The notes under the pieces: model-generated
Told to the model about the DNA's origin: nothing
The model's database searches: none
Seen by the model: only the letters and a program-made list of their open reading frames with translations
Made by a program: the position numbers and the translations under genes
NCBI RefSeq assembly: GCF_018310535.1
Contig: NZ_CP074102.1
Span: forward strand, 434,001 to 498,000
Source of the DNA: Streptomyces mirabilis
Lineage (GTDB): Bacteria > Actinomycetota > Actinomycetes > Streptomycetales > Streptomycetaceae
Direction of reading: 5' to 3'
Length of the DNA stretch: 64,000 nucleotides
In this document: positions 23,432 to 33,299 of the stretch, piece after piece
Layout of the letters: each line of letters begins with the position of its first letter
How positions within the stretch are numbered: position 1 is the first letter of the stretch

Positions 23432-26272
23432 GTGAAAGACCGAATCGTCATCAAGGGCGCCCGTCAGCACAACCTGCGTGACATCTCCGTGGAGTTGCCC
23501 AGGAATGCGCTCATCGCTTTCACCGGAGTATCGGGCTCGGGAAAATCCAGTCTGGCTTTCGACACGATTTTCGCCGAAGGTCGCCGGCGTTACGTCGAAT
23601 CGCTTTCCGTCTACGCCCGACAGTTTCTCGGCGAGTTGGACAAGCCCGATGTCGATGTGATCGAGGGCCTGTCGCCGGCCACCGCGATCGACCAGAAGAG
23701 GACCGGCCGCAACCCGCTCTCCACGGTCGGCACCCTCGCCGAGGTCTACGACCACCTGCGTCTGCTGTACGCCCGCGTCGGGCGCCCGCGCTGCCCCGAG
23801 TGCGGCGAGCCGGTCGAACGGCAAACTCCCCAGCAGATCGTGGACCGGCTGCTCGCGAAGGGCGACGGGGTGCGCGTCCAGGTGCCGGCTCCGGTGGTTC
23901 GGGACCGCAAGGGCGAGCATGCGGACGTGTTCGGGCAGTTGCGGGCCGACGGGTTCAGCCGGGTGCGGGTCGACGGGGAGGTCCATCCGCTCACCGGTCC
24001 GCCGCCGCTGGACAAACGCAGGAAGCACTCGATCGACGTGGTCGTGGACCGGCTCGTGGTGAAGGCGATTGCGCGACAGCGGCCGACCGAGTCCGTCGAG
24101 ACCGCGCTCGGGCTCGCCGGAGGCGTCGTCCGCGTCGACTTCGTGGATCTGGACGCCTCCGCCCCGGAACGTGAGGTGCTGTTCTCGGAGCGGATGGCCT
24201 GCCCGCGGTCGCACGACATCGGCCTTGGGGCGCTGGAGCCGCGGCTGTTCTCCTTCAACGCGCCGTGGGGTGCCTGCCCCGAGTGCACCGGCCTGGGCTC
24301 GCGGATGGAGGCCGACCCCGGACTCGTCGTACCGGACGAGGAGAAGTCGCTGTCCGAGGGCGCCGTCGCGCCGTGGACGAACACCGGCGGCGCCGGGTAC
24401 TTCACCCGGCTGCTCGAAGCGGTGGCCGCGTCGGCCGGGTTCAGCACCGTCGTCCCCTGGCATCAACGGCCCGCTGCAGCCAAGAAGGTGGTACTGCGCG
24501 GGTTCCGGGAGCAGGTACACCTCACCGATCGGAACCGGTTCGGGCGCGAGCGTTCCCACCTCACCCGGTTCGAGGGCGTCCTCCCCCATGTCACCCGCCG
24601 CCACTCACAGGAGGACGCCTCCCGGGAGCGGTTCGCGGGCTGTGTGCGCGAGGTGCCCTGCCCGGCCTGCGGCGGCGCCCGGCTGAAGCCGGGCTTGCTC
24701 GCCGTCACCATGGGCGGACGCACCATCGCCGAGCTGACGGCACTGCCGATCGATCAACTCGCACGATTTTTGCGGGACCTGGAGCTGGCGGGCTGGGAGC
24801 GGCGGGTCGCCGACGCCGTCGTCGCGGAGATCGGCGAGCGGCTGCGGTTCCTCCTCGACGTCGGCCTGGACCATCTGTCGCTGAACCGGCCGACCGCCAG
24901 TCTGTCCGGCGGCGAGGCGCAGCGGATCCGGCTGGCCAACCGGATCGACACCGGTCTGGTCGGCGTGCTGTACGTGCTGGACGAACCGAGCATCGGGCTG
25001 CACCTGCGCGACAACCGGCGGCTCGTCGAGACACTGCTGCGGCTGCGGGACCGTGGCAACACCGTCCTCGTCGTCGAGCACGACGAGGAGACCGTGAAGG
25101 TCGCCGACTGGATGGTGGACATCGGGCCGGGCGCGGGCGCGCACGGCGGACACGTGGCGCACTCGGGTACCGTGCGCGAGCTCCTCGGCCATCCGACCTC
25201 CCTCACCGGCGCCCATCTGTCCGGCCGGCGGCGGATACCGCCGCCCGAGGCACGCAGGCCCCGCACGGAGGGGCGTGCGATCACGGTGCACGACGCCGGC
25301 GAGCACAACCCGCGCGAGGTGTCGGTCTCGTCCCCGCTCGGGCAGTTCGTCGCCATCACGGATGTGTCCGGCTCGGGCAAGTCGACACTGGTCAACGACA
25401 TCCTCTACACGGCACTGGCCAAACAGCTCTACGGCGCCCACAAGGTGCCCGGCCGACACCGCACGCTCACCGGCGTCGGGGAGATCGACAAGGTGGTCCA
25501 GGTCGACCAGTCCCCGATCGGCCGCAGCCCCCGGTCGAACCCGGCGACGTACACCGGAGTCTTCGACCACCTGCGGAAGCTGTTCGCGCAGACCCCGGAG
25601 GCGAAGGTGTGCGGCTACCAGCCGGGCCGTTTCTCCTTCAACCTCAAGGGCGGCCGCTGCGAGCACTGCCACGGCGACGGCGACACCATCAAGGTCGAGA
25701 TGAACTTCCTCCCTGACGTCTACGTGCCGTATGAGGTGTGTCACGGAGCGCGGTACAACCGGGAGACCCTGGACGTACACTTCAAAGGCAGGTCCATCGC
25801 CGACGTACTGGGCATGACCATCGAGGACAGCCTGGATTTCTTCGCGGAACACGCGATCATCTCCCGGCACCTGAGGGCACTCCATGACGTGGGTCTGGGC
25901 TATGTGGAACTCGGACAGCCCGCCACGACGCTCTCCGGCGGCGAGGCACAACGCGTCAAGCTCGCCTCCGAACTGCAGAAACGCACCAAAGGCAGAACCT
26001 TCTACGTCGTCGACGAGCCGACCACCGGCCTGCACGTCGACGACGTCCGCCAACTGCTGGCCGTGCTCCACCGCGTCGACCAAGGCAACACGGTCGTCGT
26101 CATCGAGCACGACCTCGACGTGATCAAGACCGCCGACTGGATCGTCGACATGGGTCCCGAAGGCGGCCACCGCGGCGGCACCGTGATCGCCGAGGGCACC
26201 CCCGAACAGGTGGTGGCCCAGCCTCGGTCCTACACCGGGCAGTTCCTCCGACCGCTTCTGGAGAGGAGTTGA
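23432..26272 (+). CDS. UvrA-family ABC ATPase, paralogue with lost zinc ligands
   Basis: This 946-residue protein has full UvrA length and order: Walker A '[10 protein letters not shown]' (32-40), 'CPECG' at 121-125, ABC signature '[17 protein letters not shown]', second Walker A 'DVSGSGKST', and signature '[17 protein letters not shown]' with '[10 protein letters not shown]'. Two zinc positions are damaged: the insert module reads 'ACPRSHDIG' where the second Cys is expected, and the C-terminal finger reads 'VPYEVCHG' in place of Cys-x-x-Cys. This suggests a second UvrA (UvrA2 or a drug-resistance type), not the repair housekeeping copy. The start is GTG 23432. TAGGGT at 23418-23423 would permit a leaderless transcript. 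A sigma factor follows 5 bp after the stop. Confidence 0.85.
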   Translation: MKDRIVIKGARQHNLRDISVELPRNALIAFTGVSGSGKSSLAFDTIFAEGRRRYVESLSVYARQFLGELDKPDVDVIEGLSPATAIDQKRTGRNPLSTVGTLAEVYDHLRLLYARVGRPRCPECGEPVERQTPQQIVDRLLAKGDGVRVQVPAPVVRDRKGEHADVFGQLRADGFSRVRVDGEVHPLTGPPPLDKRRKHSIDVVVDRLVVKAIARQRPTESVETALGLAGGVVRVDFVDLDASAPEREVLFSERMACPRSHDIGLGALEPRLFSFNAPWGACPECTGLGSRMEADPGLVVPDEEKSLSEGAVAPWTNTGGAGYFTRLLEAVAASAGFSTVVPWHQRPAAAKKVVLRGFREQVHLTDRNRFGRERSHLTRFEGVLPHVTRRHSQEDASRERFAGCVREVPCPACGGARLKPGLLAVTMGGRTIAELTALPIDQLARFLRDLELAGWERRVADAVVAEIGERLRFLLDVGLDHLSLNRPTASLSGGEAQRIRLANRIDTGLVGVLYVLDEPSIGLHLRDNRRLVETLLRLRDRGNTVLVVEHDEETVKVADWMVDIGPGAGAHGGHVAHSGTVRELLGHPTSLTGAHLSGRRRIPPPEARRPRTEGRAITVHDAGEHNPREVSVSSPLGQFVAITDVSGSGKSTLVNDILYTALAKQLYGAHKVPGRHRTLTGVGEIDKVVQVDQSPIGRSPRSNPATYTGVFDHLRKLFAQTPEAKVCGYQPGRFSFNLKGGRCEHCHGDGDTIKVEMNFLPDVYVPYEVCHGARYNRETLDVHFKGRSIADVLGMTIEDSLDFFAEHAIISRHLRALHDVGLGYVELGQPATTLSGGEAQRVKLASELQKRTKGRTFYVVDEPTTGLHVDDVRQLLAVLHRVDQGNTVVVIEHDLDVIKTADWIVDMGPEGGHRGGTVIAEGTPEQVVAQPRSYTGQFLRPLLERS

Positions 26273-26277
26273 GCGCC

Positions 26278-27294
26278 ATGGAAACGGACACTCAGGCATG
26301 GGAACTGGAGTCGCCCCGTCCCGACGCGTACCCGGACGAGGACGCCGACGCGCCCAGCCCCCGGCTCACCTCCGGCGGCGCCACGATCGATCAGGTGCGT
26401 GACTACCTCAAGCAGATCTCCCGGGTCTCCCTCCTCGACGCCGAGAAGGAGGTGGAGCTGGCGAAGCGGATCGAGGCGGGCCTGTTCGCCGAGCGGAGGC
26501 TGGCGGAGGAGTCGGCCCTCGGCCTGGAATTCCGACGCGAACTGGAGATTCTCGCCGCGGACGGGCACGTGGCGAAATCCCATCTCGTCGAGGCGAACCT
26601 GCGCCTGGTCGTCTCCATCGCCAAGCGGTACAGCAGGCGCGGAATGCTTTTCCTGGATCTGATCCAGGAGGGGAACACAGGACTGATCCGCGCGGTGGAG
26701 AAATTCGACTACACCAAAGGGTTCAAGTTCTCGACCTATGCGACCTGGTGGATCCGGCAGGCGATTTCACGCGCCCTCGCCGACCAGAGCCGGACCATCC
26801 GCATTCCCGTCCACATGGTCGAGGTCATCAACCGCATGGCCAAGGTCCGCCGGGAAATACTCCAGGACACCGGGGCCGAACCCACACCGGAACAACTCGC
26901 GGACAAGCTGGACGTCCCCGTCGAGAAGATCACCGAGATAGAGGGCTACAGCAAGCAACCGGTCTCACTCCACACCCCGCTCGGCGAGGACGGCGGCACG
27001 GAACTCGGTGACATCCTGGAGGACAGCGAGACCATCTCCCCCGCGGACATGGTCACCTTCCTCCTCCTCAAGGACGCCATCCAGGCCGTCCTCGCGAACA
27101 TGACCGCACGCGAGGCCGGAATCATCTCCCTGCGCTACGGCCTCATCGACGGGCAGGCCCGGACTCTGGAGGAGATTGGGCAGGTGTACGGGGTGACACG
27201 CGAGCGGATCCGCCAGATCGAGTCCAAGACGATGTCCAAACTGCGCCACCCCTCCCGCTCCCAGGCCCTACGGGACTACCTCGACGTCAGCTGA
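26278..27294 (+). CDS. RNA polymerase sigma factor, group 2 (Hrd-like)
   Basis: This 338-residue sigma-70 protein lacks region 1.1. Region 1.2 is '[20 protein letters not shown]'. Regions 2.1-2.4 run from '[18 protein letters not shown]' through '[20 protein letters not shown]' to '[20 protein letters not shown]'. Region 3 follows '[12 protein letters not shown]', and region 4.2 is '[20 protein letters not shown]'. This matches the non-essential HrdA/C/D type. ATG 26278 lies 9 bases after GAGAGGAG and 5 bases after the UvrA-like stop, so the two are one operon. The gene ends 4 bases before a tRNA fragment, suggesting that the operon lies at the edge of inserted DNA. Confidence 0.9.
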   Translation: METDTQAWELESPRPDAYPDEDADAPSPRLTSGGATIDQVRDYLKQISRVSLLDAEKEVELAKRIEAGLFAERRLAEESALGLEFRRELEILAADGHVAKSHLVEANLRLVVSIAKRYSRRGMLFLDLIQEGNTGLIRAVEKFDYTKGFKFSTYATWWIRQAISRALADQSRTIRIPVHMVEVINRMAKVRREILQDTGAEPTPEQLADKLDVPVEKITEIEGYSKQPVSLHTPLGEDGGTELGDILEDSETISPADMVTFLLLKDAIQAVLANMTAREAGIISLRYGLIDGQARTLEEIGQVYGVTRERIRQIESKTMSKLRHPSRSQALRDYLDVS

Positions 27295-27298
27295 TCCC

Positions 27299-27345
27299 CT
27301 GCTCCCGAAGCGGGTGTCGCAGGTTCGAATCCTGCCGGGGGCGCA
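27299..27345 (+). pseudogene. tRNA-Arg-like 3' fragment (probable att remnant)
   Basis: The fragment holds an anticodon-loop-like CTCCCGAAGC, a variable region, a perfect T-arm (GCAGG-TTCGAAT-CCTGC) and the 3' acceptor strand CGGGGGC. The 5' half (acceptor GCCCCCG and D-arm) is absent; the sequence there is the end of the sigma gene. The T-arm and acceptor resemble Streptomyces tRNA-Arg, from memory. Integrases that target tRNA genes leave exactly such 3' fragments at one element end. Confidence 0.7.
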
Positions 27346-27350
27346 GAGAG

Positions 27351-27392
27351 AAGGGCCGGCTGCGGGAGGGGTTACTTTCCGGGCCGGCCCTT
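27351..27392 (+). terminator. Hairpin terminator after the tRNA fragment
   Basis: AAGGGCCGGC at 27351-27360 pairs perfectly with GCCGGCCCTT at 27383-27392 around a 22-base loop. It sits 5 bases after the tRNA 3' end, where a native tRNA terminator would be, so the right side looks like the original chromosomal flank. From 27393 to 27578 I see nothing. Confidence 0.75.
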
Positions 27393-27578
27393 CGGCGTTT
27401 CAGGCGCACCATCGGCCAGAGCCGCCGCGTCCGTCGCCCCCTGTCTCGGAGCCAGTCGCCGCCGCATACGCAGGCCAGTCGTCGAAGTGACTGCCGGCGA
27501 GTGCGCACGACGGCGTTCGGGAACGTCCGGCCGGGCCGAGGGGCAGGGGCCTCGGCCCAGGAGCCTCCGGAGGGTATG

Positions 27579-27944
27579 TCAGGCGGCCGGGCATCCGAAC
27601 CAGTTCACCCTGCCGTTGCCGGAGGTATAGCCCATGCATCTGACGGTTCTGTTGTGCAGGGTCTCGGTCCGGACGACCCCTCCATCCAGAGTGTCCCTCT
27701 TGTAGTGGGTCTGTACGAGGGTGTCGATCTCGATGGTGTACCAGCGCCGCTTGTTGTTCGGGATGCTGCAGCGGTGGCCGGTCAGGTTACGACTGGGCCC
27801 GCTGCTCCACATGTCCTGTTCGGCGCGGTCACAATGCGCGCGGCTCGCGGCGCCGGCGGTGCCGGCGCCGGGGCCCAGCAGGGCCGCCGCGCCCATGGTC
27901 ATCGCTGCGGTAACGCCGAGCAGGCGCGTCAGAGTGAGGTTCAT
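27579..27944 (-). CDS. Small secreted protein of unknown function
   Basis: This 121-residue protein has a clear Sec signal peptide (Leu/Ala/Gly-rich, ending near 'GAGTAGAAS' at residue 34). The mature part of about 87 residues contains four Cys (in 'RAHCDRAEQ', 'GHRCSIPNN', 'TVRCMGYTS' and 'WFGCPAA'), likely two disulphides, with several Trp and Tyr. I recognise no family. ATG 27944 has AGGAGG 8 bases upstream. It is monocistronic, just right of the tRNA fragment. Confidence 0.7.
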   Translation of the reverse strand: MNLTLTRLLGVTAAMTMGAAALLGPGAGTAGAASRAHCDRAEQDMWSSGPSRNLTGHRCSIPNNKRRWYTIEIDTLVQTHYKRDTLDGGVVRTETLHNRTVRCMGYTSGNGRVNWFGCPAA

Positions 27945-28346
27945 CGATGGGTCCTCCTGCCAGATGTGGTGACGGCTCGGAGTCGCCATGTCACCTTGGT
28001 GCGATAGTCGCACTTGTCCGGGATATCCGGCCTGGCGGGCGGCGGCGCAATCCCCCGACCCGGTGACGTCCGTGATGCCAATGCAGCAGGCCGCGGTCAC
28101 ATCCCCCACCGGCCCAGGAGCGGGACTCGGTCGGCCGCTTTCGGCGCTTTCCGGAAGCTCGTCGACGAGGGTGACCTCGAAGAGGCGGCCGAGCAGGTGC
28201 GGGCGGAGGGTCAGCTCCGGCCCCGGTCGTCCGTCCCTCATCTGCTCCGCGCGCCGCAACCCTTTGCCCACTGCCTCGCGGAAGCCGCGGTCGGGTCCGC
28301 GCCACCGGGACGTGATGTCGTACGTGTACCTAAGTTGTCCACCGCG
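27945..28346. other. Intergenic region without a supported gene
   Basis: About 400 bp separate the secreted protein from the small gene at 28347. A minus-strand frame over roughly 28140-28340 reads somewhat protein-like ('RRAEQMRDGRPGPEL') but has no start with a ribosome site and dissolves into low-complexity sequence. It could be a remnant. Nothing else is visible. Confidence 0.5.
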
Positions 28347-28679
28347 TCATGAGCGGACCACGTCCACGATGACGCGCCCTGTTCGACGGTCCGCGCGGAG
28401 CACTGCGCGGGCCGCCTCGAGGATCTCCTCGTCCATCTCCAGCCCGGAGGCCAGGATCTGGAGCAACCGCGTCCGCCACACATCGGGGTCCGTCTCGTAC
28501 GCGTGCAGCACCCGTAGGCCGTATCCGCCCCGCACGCCGTCGCCGCCGTCGGACAACCGTCGGCGCACCGCCTCACTCAGCATGGCGTGGAGGTCGTGGA
28601 CGATTCCTCGTGAGGTGTCGGTGAGTCCGGCCGCCGCCCCCATGGCCAACGCGGTGGCCACCAAATCCGCTTCGGTCAC
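28347..28679 (-). CDS. Small conserved protein divergent from the SARP-STAND regulator
   Basis: This 110-residue, mostly helical, charged protein begins 'VTEADLVATALAMGAAAGLTD', a pattern I associate with small proteins encoded beside actinobacterial STAND ATPases. The rest is amphipathic helices ('DLHAMLSEAVRRRLSDGG', 'LLQILASGLEMDEEILEAAR') and a beta end 'RTGRVIVDVVRS'. GTG 28679 follows AAGGGGG at 6 bases; the frame is open further upstream without a ribosome site. The start faces the regulator start across about 110 bp. The function is unknown; an adaptor or effector partner of the regulator is a guess. Confidence 0.6.
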   Translation of the reverse strand: MTEADLVATALAMGAAAGLTDTSRGIVHDLHAMLSEAVRRRLSDGGDGVRGGYGLRVLHAYETDPDVWRTRLLQILASGLEMDEEILEAARAVLRADRRTGRVIVDVVRS

Positions 28680-28789
28680 GCGGACCCCCTTCGGTTGTGC
28701 GGGTTGTGCGATGTCGTGTCCGTCACCATGGCTGGGGGTGCTGCAATTCTGATGAAATTTCGATGACGTGGGGAAGCGGAGGCTTCGGG

Positions 28790-31700
28790 GTGGACGACGG
28801 ATCTCCTCAGCTGCTGCGGTTCGAAGTGCTCGGACCGTTACGGGCATGGCGGGGCGGAACGCCGCTGGAGCTGGGGCCGGTCAAGCGGCAGGCCGTGCTG
28901 GCCGCTCTGCTGCTGCGCCGAGGAGCCGTGGTGAGTCATGAGCGGCTGCTCGACGCGGTGTGGGGCGAGGAGCCTCCCGCAGGCGGCCACAAAGTGCTGC
29001 CCACTCACGTCAACTCGCTGCGCAGAGTGCTCGATCCGGAAGGCACCCCGCCCGCGGCGTCGGTGATCCGCAGCGGCAAAGGCTGGTACCGCTTCGTCGT
29101 CGAGGAGGTCCGACTCGATACGGCGGATCTGGACGAACGGGGAGCCCAGGCTCTGCGCACCGTCGCGTCGGGCGACCTGGCCACCGCCGCGGACCAACTC
29201 TCCGCGGCCATCGGACTGTTCCGGGGCGAACCCCTGGCCGGGCTGCTGGGACCGTTCGCGCAGAACGAGCGACAGCGGTTGGAGGAACACCGACGGACGT
29301 TCCGACTGGAGCGGCTCAAGTGCCTCGTCCTGCTGGGCCGGTTCGGCGATGCCCTCGACGACCTGAGCGGACTGTCGGCGTCTTCGGCAGCCGACCGCTA
29401 CGACGAGTCGCTGACGGCCTTGCGCATGCGGGCCCTGTACGGCCGCGGACGTCAGGCAGAAGCACTCAAAACCTACGAGGACTTGCGCGTACAACTGCGG
29501 GACGAGCTCGGAACCGATCCCGGCGAGGAACTGCGCCGCGTGCACGAAGCGGTACTGCACCAGGACGACGCCTTCCTCCTGCGTCCGCCCCCGTCGGTGC
29601 TCTCCACACCGCGCGAGAGCGCCGTACCCGCCGAACTCCCCCACGACACTCCGGGTTTCGCCGGCCGCACCGGCGAACTCGAACGACTCCACTCGCTCCT
29701 TGCACCCGCTCGGGCGCAGGGGACGGGAACGGGGACGGGGACTGGGACGGGGACTGGGACGGGGAACACGGTGGTCATCTCCGCCATCGGCGGCGCCGCC
29801 GGCATCGGCAAGACCGCGCTGGCCGTGCACTGGGCACACCAGGTCCGCGACCGCTTCCCGGACGGCCAGCTCTACGTCAACCTGCACGGCTTCGACCACG
29901 ACCGGCAGCCCCTCGAACCCGGCGAGGCCCTTGAACTGCTGCTGCGCAGCCTGGGGCTCGCGGCGTCGGAGATCCCCCCGCACCACGAGGCCCAGGGCCG
30001 CGTGTTCCGGACCCTGCTGGCCGACCGGCGCATGCTCGTCCTGCTGGACAACGCGGCCTCCGCCGATCAGGTACGTCCACTGCTGCCGTCCGGCCCGACC
30101 TGCTGCGTCCTCGTCACCAGCCGCAACCGCCTCGGCGACCTCGTCGCCCACGACGGCGCCCACGCCCTGCCCCTGGATCTCCTCCAGCCGGACGAGGCCC
30201 GCGCACTGCTGAGCCGGGCCCTCGGCACGAACCGGGTCGACGACGACAAGCACGCGGTCGACGAACTGATCAGGCTCTGCGGCAGCCTCCCCCTGGCCCT
30301 GCGCGTGGCCGCCGCCAGGCTCGCGGGCGACCCGGCCCTGCGGACGGCCGACCTCGTCACCGAGATGACCGAGGGCAACAAGCTGGAGGCACTGGAGCCG
30401 GACGGTGACGCCAACTCTCCTTTGCGCACGGCCCTCTCGGTGTCGTACCGGGTCCTGACACCGGGCGCACGCCGGCTGTTCCGCCTGCTCGGACTGTTCC
30501 CGGGAGCGGAATTCACCGCCGAGGTCGCGGCGGCGCTCCTGGATGCGCCGCTGTCGCAGGCCCGGCGTCTGATCGGTGCCCTGACCTCGGCCCACCTGAT
30601 CGAACCCGCGACGGCGGGGCGTTATCGGTTCCACGATCTCCTTCGTGAGTACGCACAGGAATGTGCGCTGGTGGAGGAGACAGCGCCGGACCGTGAAGCC
30701 GCCCTCGAACGGCTGCTGATCTGGTACCTGAACGCCACCCGAACCACCGCGGGGGCCGGGCTCTTTCCGGAGCTGCCCGGCAGCCTCCGCGCCGGCAGGC
30801 ACCCGGGCATGCCGTCGGCCACCGCGCCTCGACCATGGCTGGATGCCGAACGGACGAATCTGCTCGCCGTCATCAACCATGCCGCCCACCACGGCCCCCG
30901 CCCCGTCGCCTGGCACCTGACCTCAGCACTGTTCAGCGACTTCTGGATCCATCTGGCACGGAAGACCTGGCAGACCACCGCGCAGACGGCACTGGACGCG
31001 GCCGAGACCGAAGGGGACCTGTTCGGTCAGGCAGCGATGCACTCCAGCCTTGCAGCAGCACGGTGGGACCGGGGGCATGTCCGACAGGCGATGGAACACG
31101 CCACACGCGCACTGGACATCAGCCGGGAGCTCGGTTGGGCGACGGGCGAGGCGTCGGGTGTCGGCCTCAGAGGCATGGCGTATTGGAGCATGGCGCGCCT
31201 CGACAGTGCGCACGACGATTTCACCGTCGGCCTGCGCATCTTCCGTGAGACCGGGAACCGTTACTTCGAAGGATTCGGGGTGGTCGGCCTCGGTATGGCC
31301 TGTCGGGATCTGGGCCGACTGCACGAGGCCGCCGATCACCTCGAACGTGCCGTCGCCCTCGAAGAAGAGGTCAGCTGGTGGGACGCCGGCTCGGCCCTGC
31401 AGATCCTGGGTGGGGTGTACTGGGAACTCGGCCGTCTCACCGACGGACTCGACCTCCTGGGCCCGGAGGTGGCCTCCGACAAGCGGGCCGGATACCGCGA
31501 CGGCCACGCGATGATGCTCGACGCCATCGCGAAGATCAATATCGAACTCGGCCGCCACAACGAAGGACTGGAGCACGCCGAGCGAGCGTTCGCGCTGGTC
31601 GAGGACACGAAACGACACTGGGTTCAGTCCGGCATCCTCAACACGGTCGCGGCAGCCCGCCGACGACTGGGACAGCTGGACCGGGCTCTTCAGTCCGGCG

Positions 31701-32125
31701 AGCAGGCTCTCGCCCTGGCCCGCGAGTCGCGATTCGGACGGGCCGAGGCGGACAGCCTCATATGCCTCTCCCTCACCCACAAGGAAGCGGGCCGGTACGA
31801 CGAGGCCCGCACCCACGCCGAACAGGCGCTGGCCCTGGCCCGCGACCACTCGTTCCGCGTGGTGGAGGGCCAGGCCCTGACAGCCCTGTGCGAGACGGCA
31901 GCGGCCGAGGAAGCACACGGCACAGCCGTCGAGCTCGGCCAGGAGGCCCTCGCCATACACCGCGAGACCAGCCACCGACTCGGCGAGGCCCGCACCCTCA
32001 TGGCACTCGCCCGCGCCCACCGGAAGACCGACGGCGCCGCCGCCGAACTGATGAGGCGAGAGGCATGGGCCATTTTCTCGGACATCGGCGTGCCCGAGAC
32101 GGAGTACGCGGATCTCGACCGGTGA
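28790..32125 (+). CDS. AfsR/SARP-family regulator (SARP-BTAD-NB-ARC-TPR)
   Basis: This 1111-residue protein begins with an OmpR-like winged helix of the SARP type at about residues 10-85 ('LRFEVLGPLRAWRGGTPL', 'SHERLLDAVWGEEPP'). The BTAD helical domain runs to about residue 265. A linker of seven Thr-Gly pairs is followed by NB-ARC/STAND ATPase motifs: P-loop 'GAAGIGKTALAVHWA', Walker B 'RRMLVLLDNAAS' and 'LVTSRNRL'. TPR arrays fill the last 400 residues. Such proteins activate secondary-metabolite or developmental genes in response to a nucleotide-gated signal. GTG 28790 has GGAGG at 9 bases; ATG 28763 lacks one. No biosynthetic cluster is adjacent, so the target is unclear. Confidence 0.88.
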   Translation: MDDGSPQLLRFEVLGPLRAWRGGTPLELGPVKRQAVLAALLLRRGAVVSHERLLDAVWGEEPPAGGHKVLPTHVNSLRRVLDPEGTPPAASVIRSGKGWYRFVVEEVRLDTADLDERGAQALRTVASGDLATAADQLSAAIGLFRGEPLAGLLGPFAQNERQRLEEHRRTFRLERLKCLVLLGRFGDALDDLSGLSASSAADRYDESLTALRMRALYGRGRQAEALKTYEDLRVQLRDELGTDPGEELRRVHEAVLHQDDAFLLRPPPSVLSTPRESAVPAELPHDTPGFAGRTGELERLHSLLAPARAQGTGTGTGTGTGTGTGNTVVISAIGGAAGIGKTALAVHWAHQVRDRFPDGQLYVNLHGFDHDRQPLEPGEALELLLRSLGLAASEIPPHHEAQGRVFRTLLADRRMLVLLDNAASADQVRPLLPSGPTCCVLVTSRNRLGDLVAHDGAHALPLDLLQPDEARALLSRALGTNRVDDDKHAVDELIRLCGSLPLALRVAAARLAGDPALRTADLVTEMTEGNKLEALEPDGDANSPLRTALSVSYRVLTPGARRLFRLLGLFPGAEFTAEVAAALLDAPLSQARRLIGALTSAHLIEPATAGRYRFHDLLREYAQECALVEETAPDREAALERLLIWYLNATRTTAGAGLFPELPGSLRAGRHPGMPSATAPRPWLDAERTNLLAVINHAAHHGPRPVAWHLTSALFSDFWIHLARKTWQTTAQTALDAAETEGDLFGQAAMHSSLAAARWDRGHVRQAMEHATRALDISRELGWATGEASGVGLRGMAYWSMARLDSAHDDFTVGLRIFRETGNRYFEGFGVVGLGMACRDLGRLHEAADHLERAVALEEEVSWWDAGSALQILGGVYWELGRLTDGLDLLGPEVASDKRAGYRDGHAMMLDAIAKINIELGRHNEGLEHAERAFALVEDTKRHWVQSGILNTVAAARRRLGQLDRALQSGEQALALARESRFGRAEADSLICLSLTHKEAGRYDEARTHAEQALALARDHSFRVVEGQALTALCETAAAEEAHGTAVELGQEALAIHRETSHRLGEARTLMALARAHRKTDGAAAELMRREAWAIFSDIGVPETEYADLDR
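29719..29766 (+). repeat. Coding microsatellite: Thr-Gly repeat in the regulator linker
   Basis: Variants of GGGACG/GGGACT hexamers repeat about seven times in frame, encoding (Thr-Gly)7 between the BTAD and NB-ARC domains. Units are six bases, so slippage would change linker length without breaking the frame. Confidence 0.8.
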
Positions 32126-32215
32126 CGTCTCCTCAGCCGAGCCCGTCGGCCCCGTTCCCGGACTGCGCGCCAACCGGCAGCGGGGACCTCGAGCCAGCTC
32201 CTGCGCAAAGCCCGC

Positions 32216-32243
32216 TCGGTCCCTGGGGCGCCCCAGGGACCGA
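32216..32243 (+). terminator. 28-bp perfect palindrome after the SARP regulator
   Basis: TCGGTCCCTGGGGC and its exact reverse complement abut without a loop, about 90 bases after the regulator stop. This can act as a terminator hairpin, or as a recombination or binding site. The flanking DNA to 32384 shows no gene. Confidence 0.6.
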
Positions 32244-32384
32244 AGGGGCCGCCGGCGCGTCTTCCACGTCTCGTCCGGGACGTGAGCGGACGCACGCTCG
32301 CTACTTCAAGACGACCCCCAAGGCGATGAGCGGAGGCACTACGGGTCACCGGAGCCTGCCGAGTGCTGCTTGGGAAGACCGCGT

Positions 32385-33005
32385 TTCGGACCTTGCGGTT
32401 GGCCAGCCACTTCGTCAGCCGCGTGACGCCGACGCGGCGGATGGCGGCCGACGTCTGGTAGCCCGTCAGCAGCCTGAGCGGGCCGGTGTTGGTCACCTCC
32501 AGCGCTCGTTCCAGGGCGGGGAACATGCTCAGCAGGGTGCTGCGCAGACGGTTGACGACGCGGGTGCTCGGTCCTCCACCAGGTCAGACCGGCGGCCGGT
32601 CAGCAGCTTGAGTTCGACGGCGGCTTCGTCACCGGGGCGGATGGCTCGCAGGTCGCGGCGCATCCTGGCCTGATCGGCGATCACGTAGGCGTCGCGGGCG
32701 TCGGTCTTGCCCTCGCCGCGGTAGCCGTCGAATGCCCGGTTCACCAGACGGCCGGACATGTAGAGGATCTCCTGGCCGTGGCTGACGAGCCGGGCCAGCA
32801 GCAGTGCGGGTTCCCCGCCGGTCATGTCGATGGCCCAGATGACCTGACGGCCGTCGGCCAGGTCCAGGACATCACCGATCACCTTCAGCAGCTCAGGCTC
32901 GTCGTTGGCGACCCGCCGCGACAGCAGCGTCGTGCCGTCCGAGTCCAGAGCAAGGCCGTGATGATGGCCCTTGCCGCTGTCGATCCCCGCCCATATCCGG
33001 CTCAT
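32385..33005 (-). pseudogene. IS110-family transposase remnant
   Basis: The N-terminal RuvC-like DEDD domain is recognisable: 'IWAGIDSGKGHHHGLALDSD', 'QVIWAIDMTGGEPALLLARL' and 'GKTDARDAYVIADQARM'. A frameshift near 32565 moves the reading to another frame, which continues 'MFPALERALEVTNTGPLRLL' and 'RVGVTRLTKWLANRKVRNAV'. After about 32385 homology ends, so the catalytic Ser half is lost. IS110 elements lack terminal repeats and none were sought. The element is inactive. Confidence 0.82.
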
Positions 33006-33299
33006 CGTGCCCCTGACGTACGTGTTTGTTCTGTTCGTGCCACGGACGACTTCGCCGGCATTGCTCTACACAGGACTTGTTCGCACTTCCTGATCGGCGG
33101 CCGAGTCGTCGTGGGGTGCCCGGCGGCGAAGCGAAGGAAGCCACGAGACGGCAGCCCGCTGATAGCCACACCCAGTAGCGCCAACTTCGCCCGAGCACGG
33201 TTCACCTCAAATGCGTCCACCCCCCACGCCCCTCTCAGACAGGACCGAGAGAAGGACCTAACGGAGTCCTACCAGTACTCCAGCTGTAGATCGCGATCT
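33006..33299. other. IS-flanking intergenic stretch
   Basis: About 290 bp lie between the IS110 transposase start and the IS701 fragment. No coding region or structured repeat could be supported. It is probably IS end sequence plus scar DNA. Confidence 0.4.

Noticed and set aside
22985..26299. Long minus-strand frames opposite the UvrA-like gene
   Set aside because: The sense strand carries all ATPase motifs; the antisense frames are compositional shadows.
27270..27345. Complete tRNA gene at 27.3 kb
   Set aside because: The 5' acceptor strand and D-arm are missing; only the T-arm and 3' acceptor strand are convincing.
28014..28346. Protein-like minus-strand text between the secreted gene and the small gene
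   Set aside because: No start with a ribosome site and no continuous domain; at most a decayed fragment, so it is listed only as an intergenic stretch.
28838..30916. 692-codon minus-strand frame opposite the SARP regulator
   Set aside because: The sense frame has clear winged-helix and NB-ARC motifs; the antisense text has none.
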